Shown: positions 25,660 to 34,304, counted from the first letter of the stretch. The stretch: DNA of 64,000 bases from Clostridium grantii DSM 8605 (GCF_900129965.1 NZ_FQXM01000009.1:100460-164459); one strand, 5' to 3'. Notes: a model not told the origin generated them from the sequence alone. Program-made: numbers and translations.

Positions 25660-26367
25660 TTACAGGTAAGGAAGGTTCTTTACAAAGTTATAAAAATCTT
25701 CATAATTACCTTTGTAATCGAATTTTATTTCACTAGTATCTCTGTTAATTATATGATTTTCAATTAGATAGGTTTTAATACCTAGTTCACTGGCTATGAG
25801 GTCTTCTTGAACATCATTTCCAACCATTAAACATTCTTTTGGAGATTTGTGTAAATCGTTCAAAATTTCTTTGTAAAAATTTAAACTTGGTTTAGTAAAA
25901 CAATTTTTTTCATAAGAAGATATGTACATAAAGTCATTGGGGTCAAGTTTAGCCCAATTAATTCTATGAAGGATAGCTTTTAAGGGGAAGAGTGGGTTAG
26001 TTGCTATGGCTAAGGTATATCCTTTTTCTTTTAATATTTTTATCATTTCAGGTACTAATTTATTATCAAAAATCGAAGCTTTTGTTTTTAGAAATGCTGA
26101 ATCGTAGAAAGAATCAAATTTTTCATTGTAAAATTCTAAATCTTCTGAAATTCTATTGGAAAAATCACACATAAAAACTTCTTTATTAGTTTTAGTTTCA
26201 GTATTTTCTAAAATAGCTTTTGTAGATGATAATAAATTTTGAATAAAAATATCCCCATCGGTAAATTCATTAAAATAAGCCTTAATTTCTTTAAAATATA
26301 TTTCCATAAAAACATCAGTATTCATAGGAAGTAAAGTTCCATCTAAATCAAATAAAATTGTATTCAT
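25660..26367 (-). CDS. HAD-superfamily phosphatase
   Basis: From the ATG at the complement of 26365-26367 (AAGGAG upstream) the product has 235 residues. Motif I is LFDLDGTLLP at the N-terminus, followed by a helical cap. Motif II is in LAIATNP, the Lys is in CFTKPSLNFY, and motif III is in CLMVGNDVQEDL. It belongs to the HAD-IA type of small phosphate-ester hydrolases (YjjG/phosphoglycolate-phosphatase-like). The substrate cannot be told. It stands alone on the minus strand. Confidence 0.85.
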   Translation of the reverse strand: MNTILFDLDGTLLPMNTDVFMEIYFKEIKAYFNEFTDGDIFIQNLLSSTKAILENTETKTNKEVFMCDFSNRISEDLEFYNEKFDSFYDSAFLKTKASIFDNKLVPEMIKILKEKGYTLAIATNPLFPLKAILHRINWAKLDPNDFMYISSYEKNCFTKPSLNFYKEILNDLHKSPKECLMVGNDVQEDLIASELGIKTYLIENHIINRDTSEIKFDYKGNYEDFYNFVKNLPYL

Positions 26368-26489
26368 TAGTATCTCCTTCATTTTTATTTTTTTGGGTGG
26401 GAATTATATATGTATACAATACTATAATATTTTAACATATTATTGTTATTAAGAAATAGTGTTAAAGAAAGTATTAAAATTAAAAATGA

Positions 26490-26594
26490 GGGGACAAAAA
26501 ATGAGGGGACAGGTATAGTTAAATGGGATAAGCAATCAGTTAAAAGTTTAAAGGACAAGTTTAAGGGACAGGTATAATAAAAGAAACTTGTCCC
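26490..26594. repeat. Cluster of REP-like motif copies and partial copies
   Basis: Within 105 bases are ggggaca (26490), ggggacaggta (26505-26515), aaggacaag (26551), agggacaggta (26564-26574) and acttgtccc (26586-26594). The first two sit in a duplicated ATGAGGGGACA unit. The last two form an imperfect inverted pair. No gene overlaps them. Confidence 0.8.
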
Positions 26595-26645
26595 GTGATA
26601 AGATTTATAGTTGTCATGGTATAGAAAATAGGGATAGTATAAGTA

Positions 26646-27140
26646 TTATGGGTATTGTTTAGGGGTTATAGTTAAATCTAAGTTTTGAAGGGCATTGCTA
26701 TTAAGTTTTGACCCTATAGTAAAATTAATTATTTTTTTTATTATTTCTTCTTTTTTATCCTTAGATAGTATATGAACGTTTAAATTTTTTGATATAAATA
26801 ATAAATCTTTTTTCAAAAATGAATTCTCATTGAATAATTTATATGCCTCACTTAGATTTTCACATTTCTTTAAATCATTTATGAAAGATAAGTTTTTTGA
26901 TGGGTTTGGCGATAAGTTTTTATTTATATTATCTGATGATAATGATTTTTTTGAGCTTGTTGCATTAAATTTTTTGGAATTTTTGGATATAGTTTTGTGA
27001 GAATCAAATGTTTTAGTTAGTGATAGAGTGCATTTATTTTGTAGTAAGAGTTTAAATTCTTCATCAGAAATATTATCAAGGAATTCTTCTAATATCTTAA
27101 ATATACACGATAAATCTGTTTTATTACTCAAATTAATCAC
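26646..27140 (-). CDS. Unknown protein translationally coupled to ParA
   Basis: The 164-residue protein is not recognised. It has a helical N-terminus (1-40), a Ser/Lys/Asn-rich low-complexity linker (48-85), and a C-terminal helical part with SKDKKEEIIKKIINFTIGSKLNSNAL. It contains no helix-turn-helix that can be seen with confidence. Its start overlaps the end of the upstream ParA gene by eight bases, so the two are made together. By position it could be the DNA-binding or cargo partner of this ParA, like ParB or a cargo adaptor, but the sequence gives no support beyond the overlap. Confidence 0.7.
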   Translation of the reverse strand: MINLSNKTDLSCIFKILEEFLDNISDEEFKLLLQNKCTLSLTKTFDSHKTISKNSKKFNATSSKKSLSSDNINKNLSPNPSKNLSFINDLKKCENLSEAYKLFNENSFLKKDLLFISKNLNVHILSKDKKEEIIKKIINFTIGSKLNSNALQNLDLTITPKQYP

Positions 27141-28047
27141 CTACTTTTTCTATAAATTCTTTTACAAAATTTGTTAGCTCTTTATTAACAGAACGTGATG
27201 TTGCATTTGTTGGTTTTACTAATATAACAGGTATTTTTTCGCTAGGAGCCATACAAAACAGGGTATTACTTTCCCTTATTTTACTGTTAAAAACAGGAAT
27301 AGCTTTTGAACGAATTTGATCTTCAAACTGTTTTTGTGCTGATATTAAATCATTTTTTTTTATTGTGACCATGTTAAAAATTACACCTAAAAAGCTTGGA
27401 TTTACACTAGTATAATTATTATCAGTAAAGGATGCATAATTATTATAGGTGCTTAACAAATTATCTGTATGTTTTTTTAATTGTTCAATACCAAGAGTTG
27501 AAAGAAAATCCGGTTTTGCAGGAACTAAAAAATAATCGCTACAAATCAAAGAATTTTTTGTTACAATATTAAAATTCGGGGGACAGTCTATTAAAATAAA
27601 ATCATATTTTCCCTCTAAAGATTTAATACCATTTTTCAACATTGAATGAACTTTCAAGAAATTATTTCTTTGTTGGCGTTCAGATGCACCTCCTAACATG
27701 ACAGCTAGTTCAAGATCAATATTAATAAGTGCTAAATGTGAAGAAATTAAGTCTAAGTTTTTGCTGACATGCTTGTTTACTTCATATGGTTTTATTATAA
27801 ATTTTGATAATTCTATAGGATCATTTTCATCTATGCATTTGTTAAACCAGGTTTTTATGGTTTTTTTAGATTCATATTTTTGATGCCATTTGGAAACATC
27901 TAAAAATGAAAAAGTTAGGTTTGATTGAGGATCCAAGTCAATTGCTAAAACCTTATTCTTGTTTTTAGATAATTCGGCAGCTAAGTTAGAGGTTATAGTT
28001 GTTTTACCAACACCACCTTTATAATTTATTATAGATATAACTTTCAT
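27133..28047 (-). CDS. ParA/Soj-family ATPase
   Basis: The 304-residue protein has the deviant Walker A KGGVGKTT (10-17), Walker A-prime region LAIDLDPQSN (35-44), and Walker B FILIDCPPNFN. These are hallmarks of ParA ATPases that position plasmids, chromosomes or large complexes on the nucleoid. It lacks the N-terminal helix-turn-helix of plasmid P1-type ParA. No parB, parS-like palindrome or replication gene is nearby; the only partner is the overlapping downstream gene. The upstream kilobase is empty. This looks like an orphan ParA with a non-ParB partner, perhaps from an integrated element. AATTGGAGGCC precedes the ATG. Confidence 0.88.
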   Translation of the reverse strand: MKVISIINYKGGVGKTTITSNLAAELSKNKNKVLAIDLDPQSNLTFSFLDVSKWHQKYESKKTIKTWFNKCIDENDPIELSKFIIKPYEVNKHVSKNLDLISSHLALINIDLELAVMLGGASERQQRNNFLKVHSMLKNGIKSLEGKYDFILIDCPPNFNIVTKNSLICSDYFLVPAKPDFLSTLGIEQLKKHTDNLLSTYNNYASFTDNNYTSVNPSFLGVIFNMVTIKKNDLISAQKQFEDQIRSKAIPVFNSKIRESNTLFCMAPSEKIPVILVKPTNATSRSVNKELTNFVKEFIEKVGD

Positions 28048-29081
28048 TAATAGGCCTCCAATTATAAATTCTACTTAAAATTATTTATATGATAATCTAT
28101 TTGATACTAGAATAAATAAATTTAGATTCATATTGATTGAATTGATATTGATTCAATTAATATGAAGGGACAGTTCTTTAAAATAGTCCTTTAAAGGATT
28201 TAAAAAACAGTAGCTCTTAAAAAGCTATAAACAATACGCATATGTAAAAAAAATACAAAAATACAAAATATAGTTTGAAAAAACTCAAAATTGATATATA
28301 ATATATATAGAAGTAGAAAAGGTGTATTTAAAATTTTATCTTCCGGGGATTGATTTTAAATTTATATCTTTTAAGTGTTCAAAAATGCTTGTGTTAATTA
28401 TTGATGTTTTAACTTGTTAAAATAGACAATCATTGAAGTATAAAAAAGAAGACATATAATAATAAGTTGTTAAGTGCTAGAAATAATTACTTAAGAAATT
28501 TGAACTTATTATTGGAAATGTATTTTTACAAGTTAATGTAACCTCTATATGATGAATGAATCATATTTGTAAACCACACTGTTACTATAACTATAGGAAA
28601 TGACACAATATATTATAAGTTCTTATTGGGAAATATTAAAAATAATTAGTTTAAAAGTATTTGTTATAAATTTAGAAAAAAGTTCATTGTTAGTCAAAGC
28701 ATAAAATCTAAATAACAAATGTGATCAACAGAGGCAAAGACAAACATGATGTATATAAAATTGTTGGTGATACTTATTTATTTAAAAACTTATTTATTTC
28801 ATTTGATAGTGTATTAATTATAGGATAGTTGACAATTAAGTGATGCATTAATATTTATATGCTATTTTAATGGCACATACAAAATCCAGTGAAATATATG
28901 TACATTTTTTCATTAATATTTTGATAAGTATGTAAAAGTCCTATTATATAGGGCTTTTATTGTTTTAGATTATATAATAGTGGCTAATTTGCATTTATAT
29001 GTAATCAGGAGTATTATAATAAGTGACAAAAATAATAAGCATTTTTAGAGATATACTACAAGTAGAGGGGGAAAAGTAAGT
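28048..29081. other. One-kilobase gene-poor region
   Basis: No credible reading frame or RNA is recognised on either strand. There is a partial motif copy (agggacag, 28166) and one hairpin AAAAGTCCTA / TAGGGCTTTT with a T-rich tail (28934-28964) that looks like a terminator without an obvious gene before it. The region may hold decayed sequence or an unrecognised small RNA. Confidence 0.5.
28934..28966 (+). terminator. Orphan terminator-like hairpin
   Basis: A 10-bp stem (28934-28943 with 28949-28958, one G-U pair) with a five-base loop and a T-rich tail. No gene is seen upstream on the plus strand for about 900 bases, so it might end a small RNA. Confidence 0.5.
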
Positions 29082-29546
29082 ATGTTCTTAGAAATGAGAA
29101 GAAAAGAAAAAGAAATTACCAAAGATAAATGTGAAGAAATATTATATAAAGGTGAATATGGTGTTTTATCAACTATTGGATTGAATGGGTATCCTTATGG
29201 AACACCACTTAATTATGTTTATTTTGAAGGAAATATTTATTTTCATAGTGCAATAGATGGTCATAAATTAGAGAATATTAAAGAAAACAACAAGATTTGT
29301 TTTTCGGTTGTGGGGGATGTAGAGCTAATACCAGAAAAATTTACAACTAAGTATGAAAGTGTTGTTATATTTGGGGAAGCAACTGTAATTAAGGGGAAAG
29401 AAAAGGTTGATGCCTTACTTGCTTTAATTAAAAAATATTCAAATGATTACTTGATTGAAGGAGATAAATATATACTTAAAGATAGTAATGTTACAGAAGT
29501 GATAAGAATAAGTGTAGATCATATGACAGGTAAAGCGTCGAAATAA
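29082..29546 (+). CDS. Pyridoxamine 5'-phosphate oxidase-like flavoprotein (NimA-type)
   Basis: The 154-residue protein has the split-barrel flavin-binding pattern of the NimA/Pyridox_ox_2 group. It begins EMRRKEKEITKDKCEEIL, then GEYGVLSTIGLNGYPYGTPLNYVYFEGNIYFHSAIDGHKLENIKEN, where the His near 66 is typical. Relatives bind FMN and include nitroimidazole reductases, but most have no known substrate. AGAGGGGGAAAAG precedes ATG 29082. It is monocistronic. Confidence 0.82.
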   Translation: MFLEMRRKEKEITKDKCEEILYKGEYGVLSTIGLNGYPYGTPLNYVYFEGNIYFHSAIDGHKLENIKENNKICFSVVGDVELIPEKFTTKYESVVIFGEATVIKGKEKVDALLALIKKYSNDYLIEGDKYILKDSNVTEVIRISVDHMTGKASK

Positions 29547-29611
29547 ATAAAAAAATCTGTTTAATTATCATAATAAATATAAGATGTATACAACTTTTTT
29601 TGCAAGCAATA

Positions 29612-29645
29612 AGGACTGAATATAGTATAAGCTATTTTCAGTCCT
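29612..29645 (+). terminator. Hairpin after the NimA-like gene
   Basis: AGGACTGAATATAG and CTATTTTCAGTCCT pair at 13 of 14 positions across six bases. There is no T run after it, so termination on the plus strand is uncertain. Confidence 0.5.
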
Positions 29646-29690
29646 AGTATATGTTTCGATTCATTATGGGGGGAATCAAAACTCTTATTG

Positions 29691-29712
29691 TCTAATTAAT
29701 ATATTAATTAGA
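29691..29712. promoter_or_regulatory. 22-base perfect palindrome, possible operator
   Basis: TCTAATTAATATATTAATTAGA reads the same on both strands. It lies about 240 bases upstream of the CutA-like gene. Perfect palindromes of this size are typical dimer-binding sites, but the AT content makes chance more likely than usual. The rest of 29646-29954 shows nothing else. Confidence 0.4.
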
Positions 29713-29954
29713 TAATGCTATTATATAATAAAATCAGGAATAATTCGAGCTTTGGCTACGTATACATTGAGAAAATTTAATCTAATTAAAAAAAATCGTC
29801 AAAAAACATAAAAAATATGAATCAAATATGTGAAAATATACAAGTATATTTTGTGAAAGTTATACATAATAACCTTAAAAAGTAGTTATTATTTTAAATT
29901 TCAAATATAAGTTTGATAAAACTATACTAAGATAAAATAATATGGAGGACATGT

Positions 29955-30287
29955 ATGGATTATAAAGTAGTTAAATTTGAAGTATTTATACCAGAAGAAT
30001 TTGTGGAAGAACTTAGAAATGAATTAAATAAAGTGCATGCTTTAACTGTAGATGGAATATATGATAATTGTATGGCGGTTTCTAAAGTAAAAGGATCTTG
30101 GAGACCTTTAGAAAATGCTAATCCTTATGAGGGTGTAATTGGTGAGATTTCGGAAGAAGAAGAATGTAAGGTAGAGTTTACTTGTAGATATGAAATTAGT
30201 AAAGAGGCGATTAAAGTAATTAAAAGAGTACATCCTTATGAAACACCGGTTATAAATATATTACCCAACTTGATTTTTGATATATAG
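29955..30287 (+). CDS. NIF3/CutA-like small protein (YqfO C-terminal domain type)
   Basis: The 110-residue protein has the CutA-like ferredoxin fold pattern: KFEVFIPEEFVEELRNEL at the N-terminus and VKRVHPYETPVINILP at the C-terminus (RVHPYETP about 93-100). The same domain is inserted in many NIF3/YqfO proteins and occurs alone as a trimeric protein of unknown role. TATGGAGGAC precedes ATG 29955. The stop codon runs into copy 2 of the dispersed intergenic repeat. Confidence 0.8.
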   Translation: MDYKVVKFEVFIPEEFVEELRNELNKVHALTVDGIYDNCMAVSKVKGSWRPLENANPYEGVIGEISEEEECKVEFTCRYEISKEAIKVIKRVHPYETPVINILPNLIFDI

Positions 30288-30330
30288 GATTCCATCTTAA
30301 AAATTAACTTATACCTATTATTTATTCATT
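30285..30330. repeat. Dispersed intergenic repeat, copy 2
   Basis: 30293-30330 matches 23521-23558 at 37 of 38 bases, with a shared TATAGG-like 5' flank. It begins at the stop codon of the CutA-like gene. Confidence 0.8.
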
Positions 30331-30403
30331 CATTTGATAGTTAGTTTTAAAAATAATTGAAATGTGTGATGATAAAATATATAAAATGTGATAAAATTAA
30401 AAT

Positions 30404-30420
30404 AACGTAAGCGCTTACTC
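30404..30420. promoter_or_regulatory. LacI/CcpA-type operator before the regulator gene
   Basis: AACGTAAGCGCTTACTC contains the 12-base perfect palindrome GTAAGCGCTTAC with the central CG typical of LacI-family operators. An identical 17-base copy lies at 31515-31531. The pair brackets the lacI-like gene. Confidence 0.88.
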
Positions 30421-30482
30421 TTAATTATAAGATTAATTTGTAAGAGTTAAGCTAGAGTTAATATATATTAGGAGAGATCTCC

Positions 30483-31490
30483 ATGAAGATAACAATTAGC
30501 GATGTTGCATTAAAGGCAGGGGTATCAGTAGCTACGGTATCAAGAGTTGTGAATAATCAAGTAGGATATTCAGAGAAAACTAAAGAAAAAGTTCTTAAAG
30601 TAATAGAAGAGTTAAATTATACGCCTAATGCAATTGCAAGGGGACTTGCTAGTAATAGCAGTTCTACAATAGGAGTATTAGTACCATATATACCAACAAA
30701 TATTGTTTCAACTATTATAAAAGGATTAGAAACTTCGGCTAGCGACAAAGGATATAGTATTATAATTTCTAATACTGGGATTGATGGTGAAAGAACAGGT
30801 AAATGTTTGGGGCTTATGAGTGAAAAAAGAGTTGATGGCATAATTATAGTTAGTGAGCCTATTCATGATGAATACTATAAAATTTTAGAATTAATGAATA
30901 TACCTGCAATACTAGTATCAACTCTTTCATATAAATATGAAGTGCCATTTGTAAAGGTAAATGATGAAAAAGCGGCTTATGATGCTGTACAATATTTGAT
31001 TAGTAAAAATCATCGAAACATTGCAATGATAAGTGGTTGTGAGGATGATTTAATAGCTGGAAAACCAAGACTTGAAGGATATATTAATGCTTTGACTGAA
31101 AATAATATTAATATAAATAAAAGATTGATAAAGTATGGAGATTTTTCCTACAAAAGTGGCAAAACATGCATGGAAGAGCTAATTTCACAAGAAAGAAATA
31201 ATTTTACTGCTGTTTTTGCAGCAAGTGATGATATGGCTATTGGTGCATTGAAGGCGGCGTACTATAATAATATTAAAGTACCTGAAGATGTTTCAATTAT
31301 GGGATATGATAATACTCAAATTTCTGAGATGGTAACACCAGCATTAACAGTGATTTCTCAACCCTTTGAGGAAATGGGTAAAGTTGCAGCTAGTAATTTG
31401 ATTAAAATTATAGAGAAAAGTAATGTAGTTAAAAACACTATTTTAAAGCATGAAATTATTGAAAGAGAGTCAGTTGAAAAGTTAATATAG
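30483..31490 (+). CDS. LacI-family transcriptional regulator (MalR-like)
   Basis: The 335-residue protein has the LacI helix-turn-helix and hinge at the N-terminus: ITISDVALKAGVSVATVSRVVNNQVGYSEKTKEKV, then LNYTPNAIARGLA. A periplasmic-binding-like sugar domain follows (about 60-330). Identical 17-base operators before and after the gene suggest that it represses itself and the alpha-glucosidase gene that follows 235 bases later. The inducer is likely an alpha-glucoside such as maltose or isomaltose. GGAGAGATCTCC precedes ATG 30483. Confidence 0.92.
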   Translation: MKITISDVALKAGVSVATVSRVVNNQVGYSEKTKEKVLKVIEELNYTPNAIARGLASNSSSTIGVLVPYIPTNIVSTIIKGLETSASDKGYSIIISNTGIDGERTGKCLGLMSEKRVDGIIIVSEPIHDEYYKILELMNIPAILVSTLSYKYEVPFVKVNDEKAAYDAVQYLISKNHRNIAMISGCEDDLIAGKPRLEGYINALTENNININKRLIKYGDFSYKSGKTCMEELISQERNNFTAVFAASDDMAIGALKAAYYNNIKVPEDVSIMGYDNTQISEMVTPALTVISQPFEEMGKVAASNLIKIIEKSNVVKNTILKHEIIERESVEKLI

Positions 31491-31514
31491 CTTTTTAACT
31501 TTTGTTTTGAATTT

Positions 31515-31531
31515 AACGTAAGCGCTTACTC
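31515..31531. promoter_or_regulatory. Second identical LacI-type operator, before the alpha-glucosidase gene
   Basis: A 17-base sequence identical to 30404-30420 lies 25 bases after the regulator stop codon and about 195 bases before the GH13 gene. CcpA binding to the same palindrome is also possible. Confidence 0.88.
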
Positions 31532-31579
31532 TGGATAATAAAAGATAGACTCGAATAAGCAAATAAGTAAATAAATAAG

Positions 31580-31643
31580 CAATTAATTAGTAAATCAATT
31601 AATTAGTAAATCAATTAATTAGTAAATCAATTAATTAATAAGT
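31580..31643. repeat. 16-base tandem repeat before the alpha-glucosidase gene
   Basis: CAATTAATTAGTAAAT is repeated three times perfectly (31580-31627) and a fourth time with changes. It lies between the operator and the GH13 ribosome site, in the leader. Copy number could vary by slippage. Confidence 0.88.
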
Positions 31644-31724
31644 CAATTGCGAAAGTAAACTGAAGAAGTAAATTAAGAAATTAATCAAGGAATTAATTAA
31701 CATTAATAAAAGGAGAGAGTAGAA

Positions 31725-33524
31725 ATGAAAAAGGCCTGGTGGAAAGAAAGTGTGGTATATCAAATTTATCCAAGAAGTTTTATGGATTCAAATGGTGATG
31801 GAGTTGGAGATTTAAAAGGAATAATTCAAAAATTAGATTATTTAAAAAATTTAGGGATTGATATTATATGGATAAGCCCTATTTATAAATCACCAAATGA
31901 CGATAATGGGTATGATATAAGTGATTATAGAGATATAATGGATGATTTTGGAACTATGGATGATTTTCATCAGTTACTTAAAGAAGCTCATGATAGAGGT
32001 TTAAAAATAATGATGGATCTAGTTGTAAATCATAGTTCGGACGAGCATTATTGGTTTAAAGAAAGTAGAAAATCAAAAGATAATCCATATAGAGATTATT
32101 ATATTTGGAAAAAAGGTAAAGACAGTTTAATAGATGAATTATATCAAAAAGAATATATATATGAAGAAAAACAGTTAAGTAAGGGGATAGAGCTTGAGCC
32201 ACCAACTAATTGGGAAGCTTGTTTTAGTGGTTCCGCATGGCAGTACGATGAAGCAACAAAAGAATATTATTTGCACTTATTTTCAAAAAAGCAACCAGAT
32301 TTAAATTGGGAGAATGAAAAATTAAGAAAAGAAGTTTATGATATGATGCACTTTTGGTTAAAAAAAGGTGTTGATGGATTTAGGATGGATGTAATAACTT
32401 TTATTTCAAAAGACCAATCTTATGGAGAAGGAATTATTAGAGAAGGGAAAAAATACGGGGACGGGTCCCGGTTTTATGTATCAGGACCAAGGGTGCATGA
32501 ATTCTTAAGAGAAATGAATGAAGAAGTCCTAAGTAAATACAATTTGGTAACAGTAGGGGAAGCTCCAGGAGTGGGTGTAGAGGATGCATACAATTATGTT
32601 GGAGAAGATAGAGAAGAATTAAATATGCTTTTTCAGTTTGAGCATGTGGAAATTGGCGGTGGTGAAAAAGGTAAATGGAGCAATAAACCTTGGAAACTAA
32701 GTGAATTAAAAGGAATTCTTACAAAGTGGCAAAAGGGCTTAGAGAATAAAGGTTGGAATAGCTTGTACTGGAACAATCATGATCAACCACGTGCAGTTTC
32801 AAGGTTTGGTAATGATAAAGAATTTAGAATAGAAAGTGCAAAAATGTTAGGGACATGTCTTCACATGATGCAGGGAACTCCTTATATTTATCAAGGAGAA
32901 GAATTGGGAATGACAAATGTAGCTTTTGAATCTATTGAAGATTATAAAGACATCGAAATTATTAATTATTATAATGAAGAAATTAATAATTATGGATCGG
33001 ATGCTAAAGATATTTTAAAGTCTATATATGCTAGAGGACGTGATAATGCGCGTACTCCAATGCAGTGGGATGATAGTGAAAATGCAGGGTTTACTAAGGG
33101 AAATCCTTGGATTAATATTAATGAAAATTATAAAGAAATTAATAGTAAAGAATCATTAAATAATCAAGATTCTATATATTATTATTATCAAAAACTTATC
33201 AAATTAAGAAAAGAAAATAAAATAATTGTATATGGGAGTTATGATTTGATTTTACCAGAACACGAGAAGATTTTTGCATTTACAAGAACTTTTGAAAACC
33301 AAAAACTTGTTGTTGTTTGCAATTTTTCATGTGAGCAAGTGGAATTTGAATTACCAGAAAATATTAATTATAAAGAAAAGAATTTATTAATACAAAATTA
33401 TAATGCAAACAAAGAAAAAGAAAAAGAAAAAGATAAAGATAATGGTAATGGTGAAAATCAAGATTGTATAGAAAAATTTGAACTTAAACCTTATGAGGCA
33501 AGAGTGTATATTTTAGAAATTTAA
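31725..33524 (+). CDS. malL: GH13 oligo-1,6-glucosidase/alpha-glucosidase
   Basis: The 599-residue enzyme starts WWKESVVYQIYPRSFMDSNGDGVGDLKGI, the GH13 oligo-1,6-glucosidase pattern. Catalytic residues are Asp222 (GFRMDVI), Glu279 (TVGEAPG) and Asp353 (NNHDQPR). Val223 after the nucleophile is typical of alpha-1,6-acting members, so isomaltose-type substrates are likely. It is longer than usual: an extra charged loop at about 130-165, and a Lys/Glu/Asp/Asn run near 563-580 coded by a GAAAAA hexamer repeat. No signal peptide is seen, so it is cytosolic. KYGDGSRF is coded by a GC-rich ggggacgggtccc patch related to the dispersed motif. Confidence 0.92.
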   Translation: MKKAWWKESVVYQIYPRSFMDSNGDGVGDLKGIIQKLDYLKNLGIDIIWISPIYKSPNDDNGYDISDYRDIMDDFGTMDDFHQLLKEAHDRGLKIMMDLVVNHSSDEHYWFKESRKSKDNPYRDYYIWKKGKDSLIDELYQKEYIYEEKQLSKGIELEPPTNWEACFSGSAWQYDEATKEYYLHLFSKKQPDLNWENEKLRKEVYDMMHFWLKKGVDGFRMDVITFISKDQSYGEGIIREGKKYGDGSRFYVSGPRVHEFLREMNEEVLSKYNLVTVGEAPGVGVEDAYNYVGEDREELNMLFQFEHVEIGGGEKGKWSNKPWKLSELKGILTKWQKGLENKGWNSLYWNNHDQPRAVSRFGNDKEFRIESAKMLGTCLHMMQGTPYIYQGEELGMTNVAFESIEDYKDIEIINYYNEEINNYGSDAKDILKSIYARGRDNARTPMQWDDSENAGFTKGNPWININENYKEINSKESLNNQDSIYYYYQKLIKLRKENKIIVYGSYDLILPEHEKIFAFTRTFENQKLVVVCNFSCEQVEFELPENINYKEKNLLIQNYNANKEKEKEKDKDNGNGENQDCIEKFELKPYEARVYILEI

Positions 33525-33531
33525 AATAACC

Positions 33532-33575
33532 GGGGACAGGACCTATCATTTCATAGAATGATAGGTCCTGTCCCC
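33532..33575. repeat. Perfect REP-like inverted pair after the alpha-glucosidase gene
   Basis: GGGGACAGGACCTATCATT (33532-33550) and its exact reverse complement (33557-33575) form a 19-bp stem with a six-base loop, eight bases after the stop codon. The motif is at the stem base; the inner sequence differs from the other pairs. It could also terminate transcription, though no T run follows. Confidence 0.92.
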
Positions 33576-33715
33576 ACTAAATTCATTAGAAATTTACCTA
33601 GTAACTAACAATTTTTATGTTATTATGTTATTATAGTCATAATGAAATATGGTGTTTAAGATACTTAAATAAATTTTAATAAATTTAAATAAATTCACAC
33701 AAAGGAGAATAAATT

Positions 33716-34024
33716 ATGAGAGACAATTTAATAAGTATAGTAATAATGATAGTATCATTCTTTACATTTAGAAGTATATATAGAAAGTTTAGGGTTAAAG
33801 AAAGAATAAATAAAAAGATAAAATTAGATACTTCTTTTAAAGTTTTAAACTTTAATGCAATAGTTATAATAGTGCTATTTTTAGTTGGTATGTTAATTAG
33901 TTATTTGCTAGGAGTTTCATTGGAGGGACCATATAGAATATATTCGTCAATATTATTGGGATTGTTGGTTACTAATCAACAAGAGTTAGAAATAAAAAAT
34001 GACAAGAAAAAGGGAAAAATTTAA
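33716..34024 (+). CDS. Small membrane protein of unknown function
   Basis: The 102-residue protein has a short N-terminal helix (about 5-18), a basic stretch (YRKFRVKERINKKIK), two helices in 47-92 and a Lys-rich tail. No family is recognised. AAAGGAGAAT precedes ATG 33716, which supports it as real. It sits between the alpha-glucosidase gene and the NiCo riboswitch and has no obvious functional partner. Confidence 0.65.
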   Translation: MRDNLISIVIMIVSFFTFRSIYRKFRVKERINKKIKLDTSFKVLNFNAIVIIVLFLVGMLISYLLGVSLEGPYRIYSSILLGLLVTNQQELEIKNDKKKGKI

Positions 34025-34112
34025 TAGAATAAAGCGAAAAGAAAATATAAATAATAATTTACAATTCATTTAAAAAATAGTATAATAATATAAAATATTA
34101 ATATTTAACAAA

Positions 34113-34216
34113 TAGAGCAGGCGATACATTTATATTTAATGTGTGGGGCTGGGCCAGCAATTACTGGCAGCAGGGAAAATACCTGTGGGACTATAATCTA
34201 AAAAATTATGGTGCCA
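34113..34216 (+). ncRNA. NiCo (czcD) riboswitch
   Basis: The conserved pieces are in order: GAGCAGGCGA (34115-34124), GGGGCTGGGCCAGC (34145-34158), GGCAGCAGGGA and ACCTGTGGGACT (34166-34192). The final hairpin shares bases with a terminator, as is usual in this class. The next gene is a cation efflux transporter, the standard partner. This riboswitch was described as sensing Co2+ and Ni2+, and later work points to Fe2+. Metal binding should prevent the terminator and turn the exporter on. Confidence 0.92.
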
Positions 34217-34232
34217 CAGGTATTTTTTTATA
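34176..34232 (+). terminator. Regulated terminator of the NiCo riboswitch
   Basis: AAAATACCTGTGG pairs with CCACAGGTATTTT, with an inner ATAAT/ATTAT stem, followed by a T run. The 5' arm is part of the aptamer (ACCTGTGGGACT), so aptamer folding and termination exclude each other. Confidence 0.9.
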
Positions 34233-34304
34233 AAAATTTTATATTAATAAACCGAAGAATATTAAAAAAAAAAATTATTTTACAATTTTTGAGGAGGGTT
34301 TATT

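Noticed and set aside
31580..31643. CRISPR array
   Set aside because: The 16-base units are directly adjacent without spacers, are AT-only in most positions and have no cas genes nearby.
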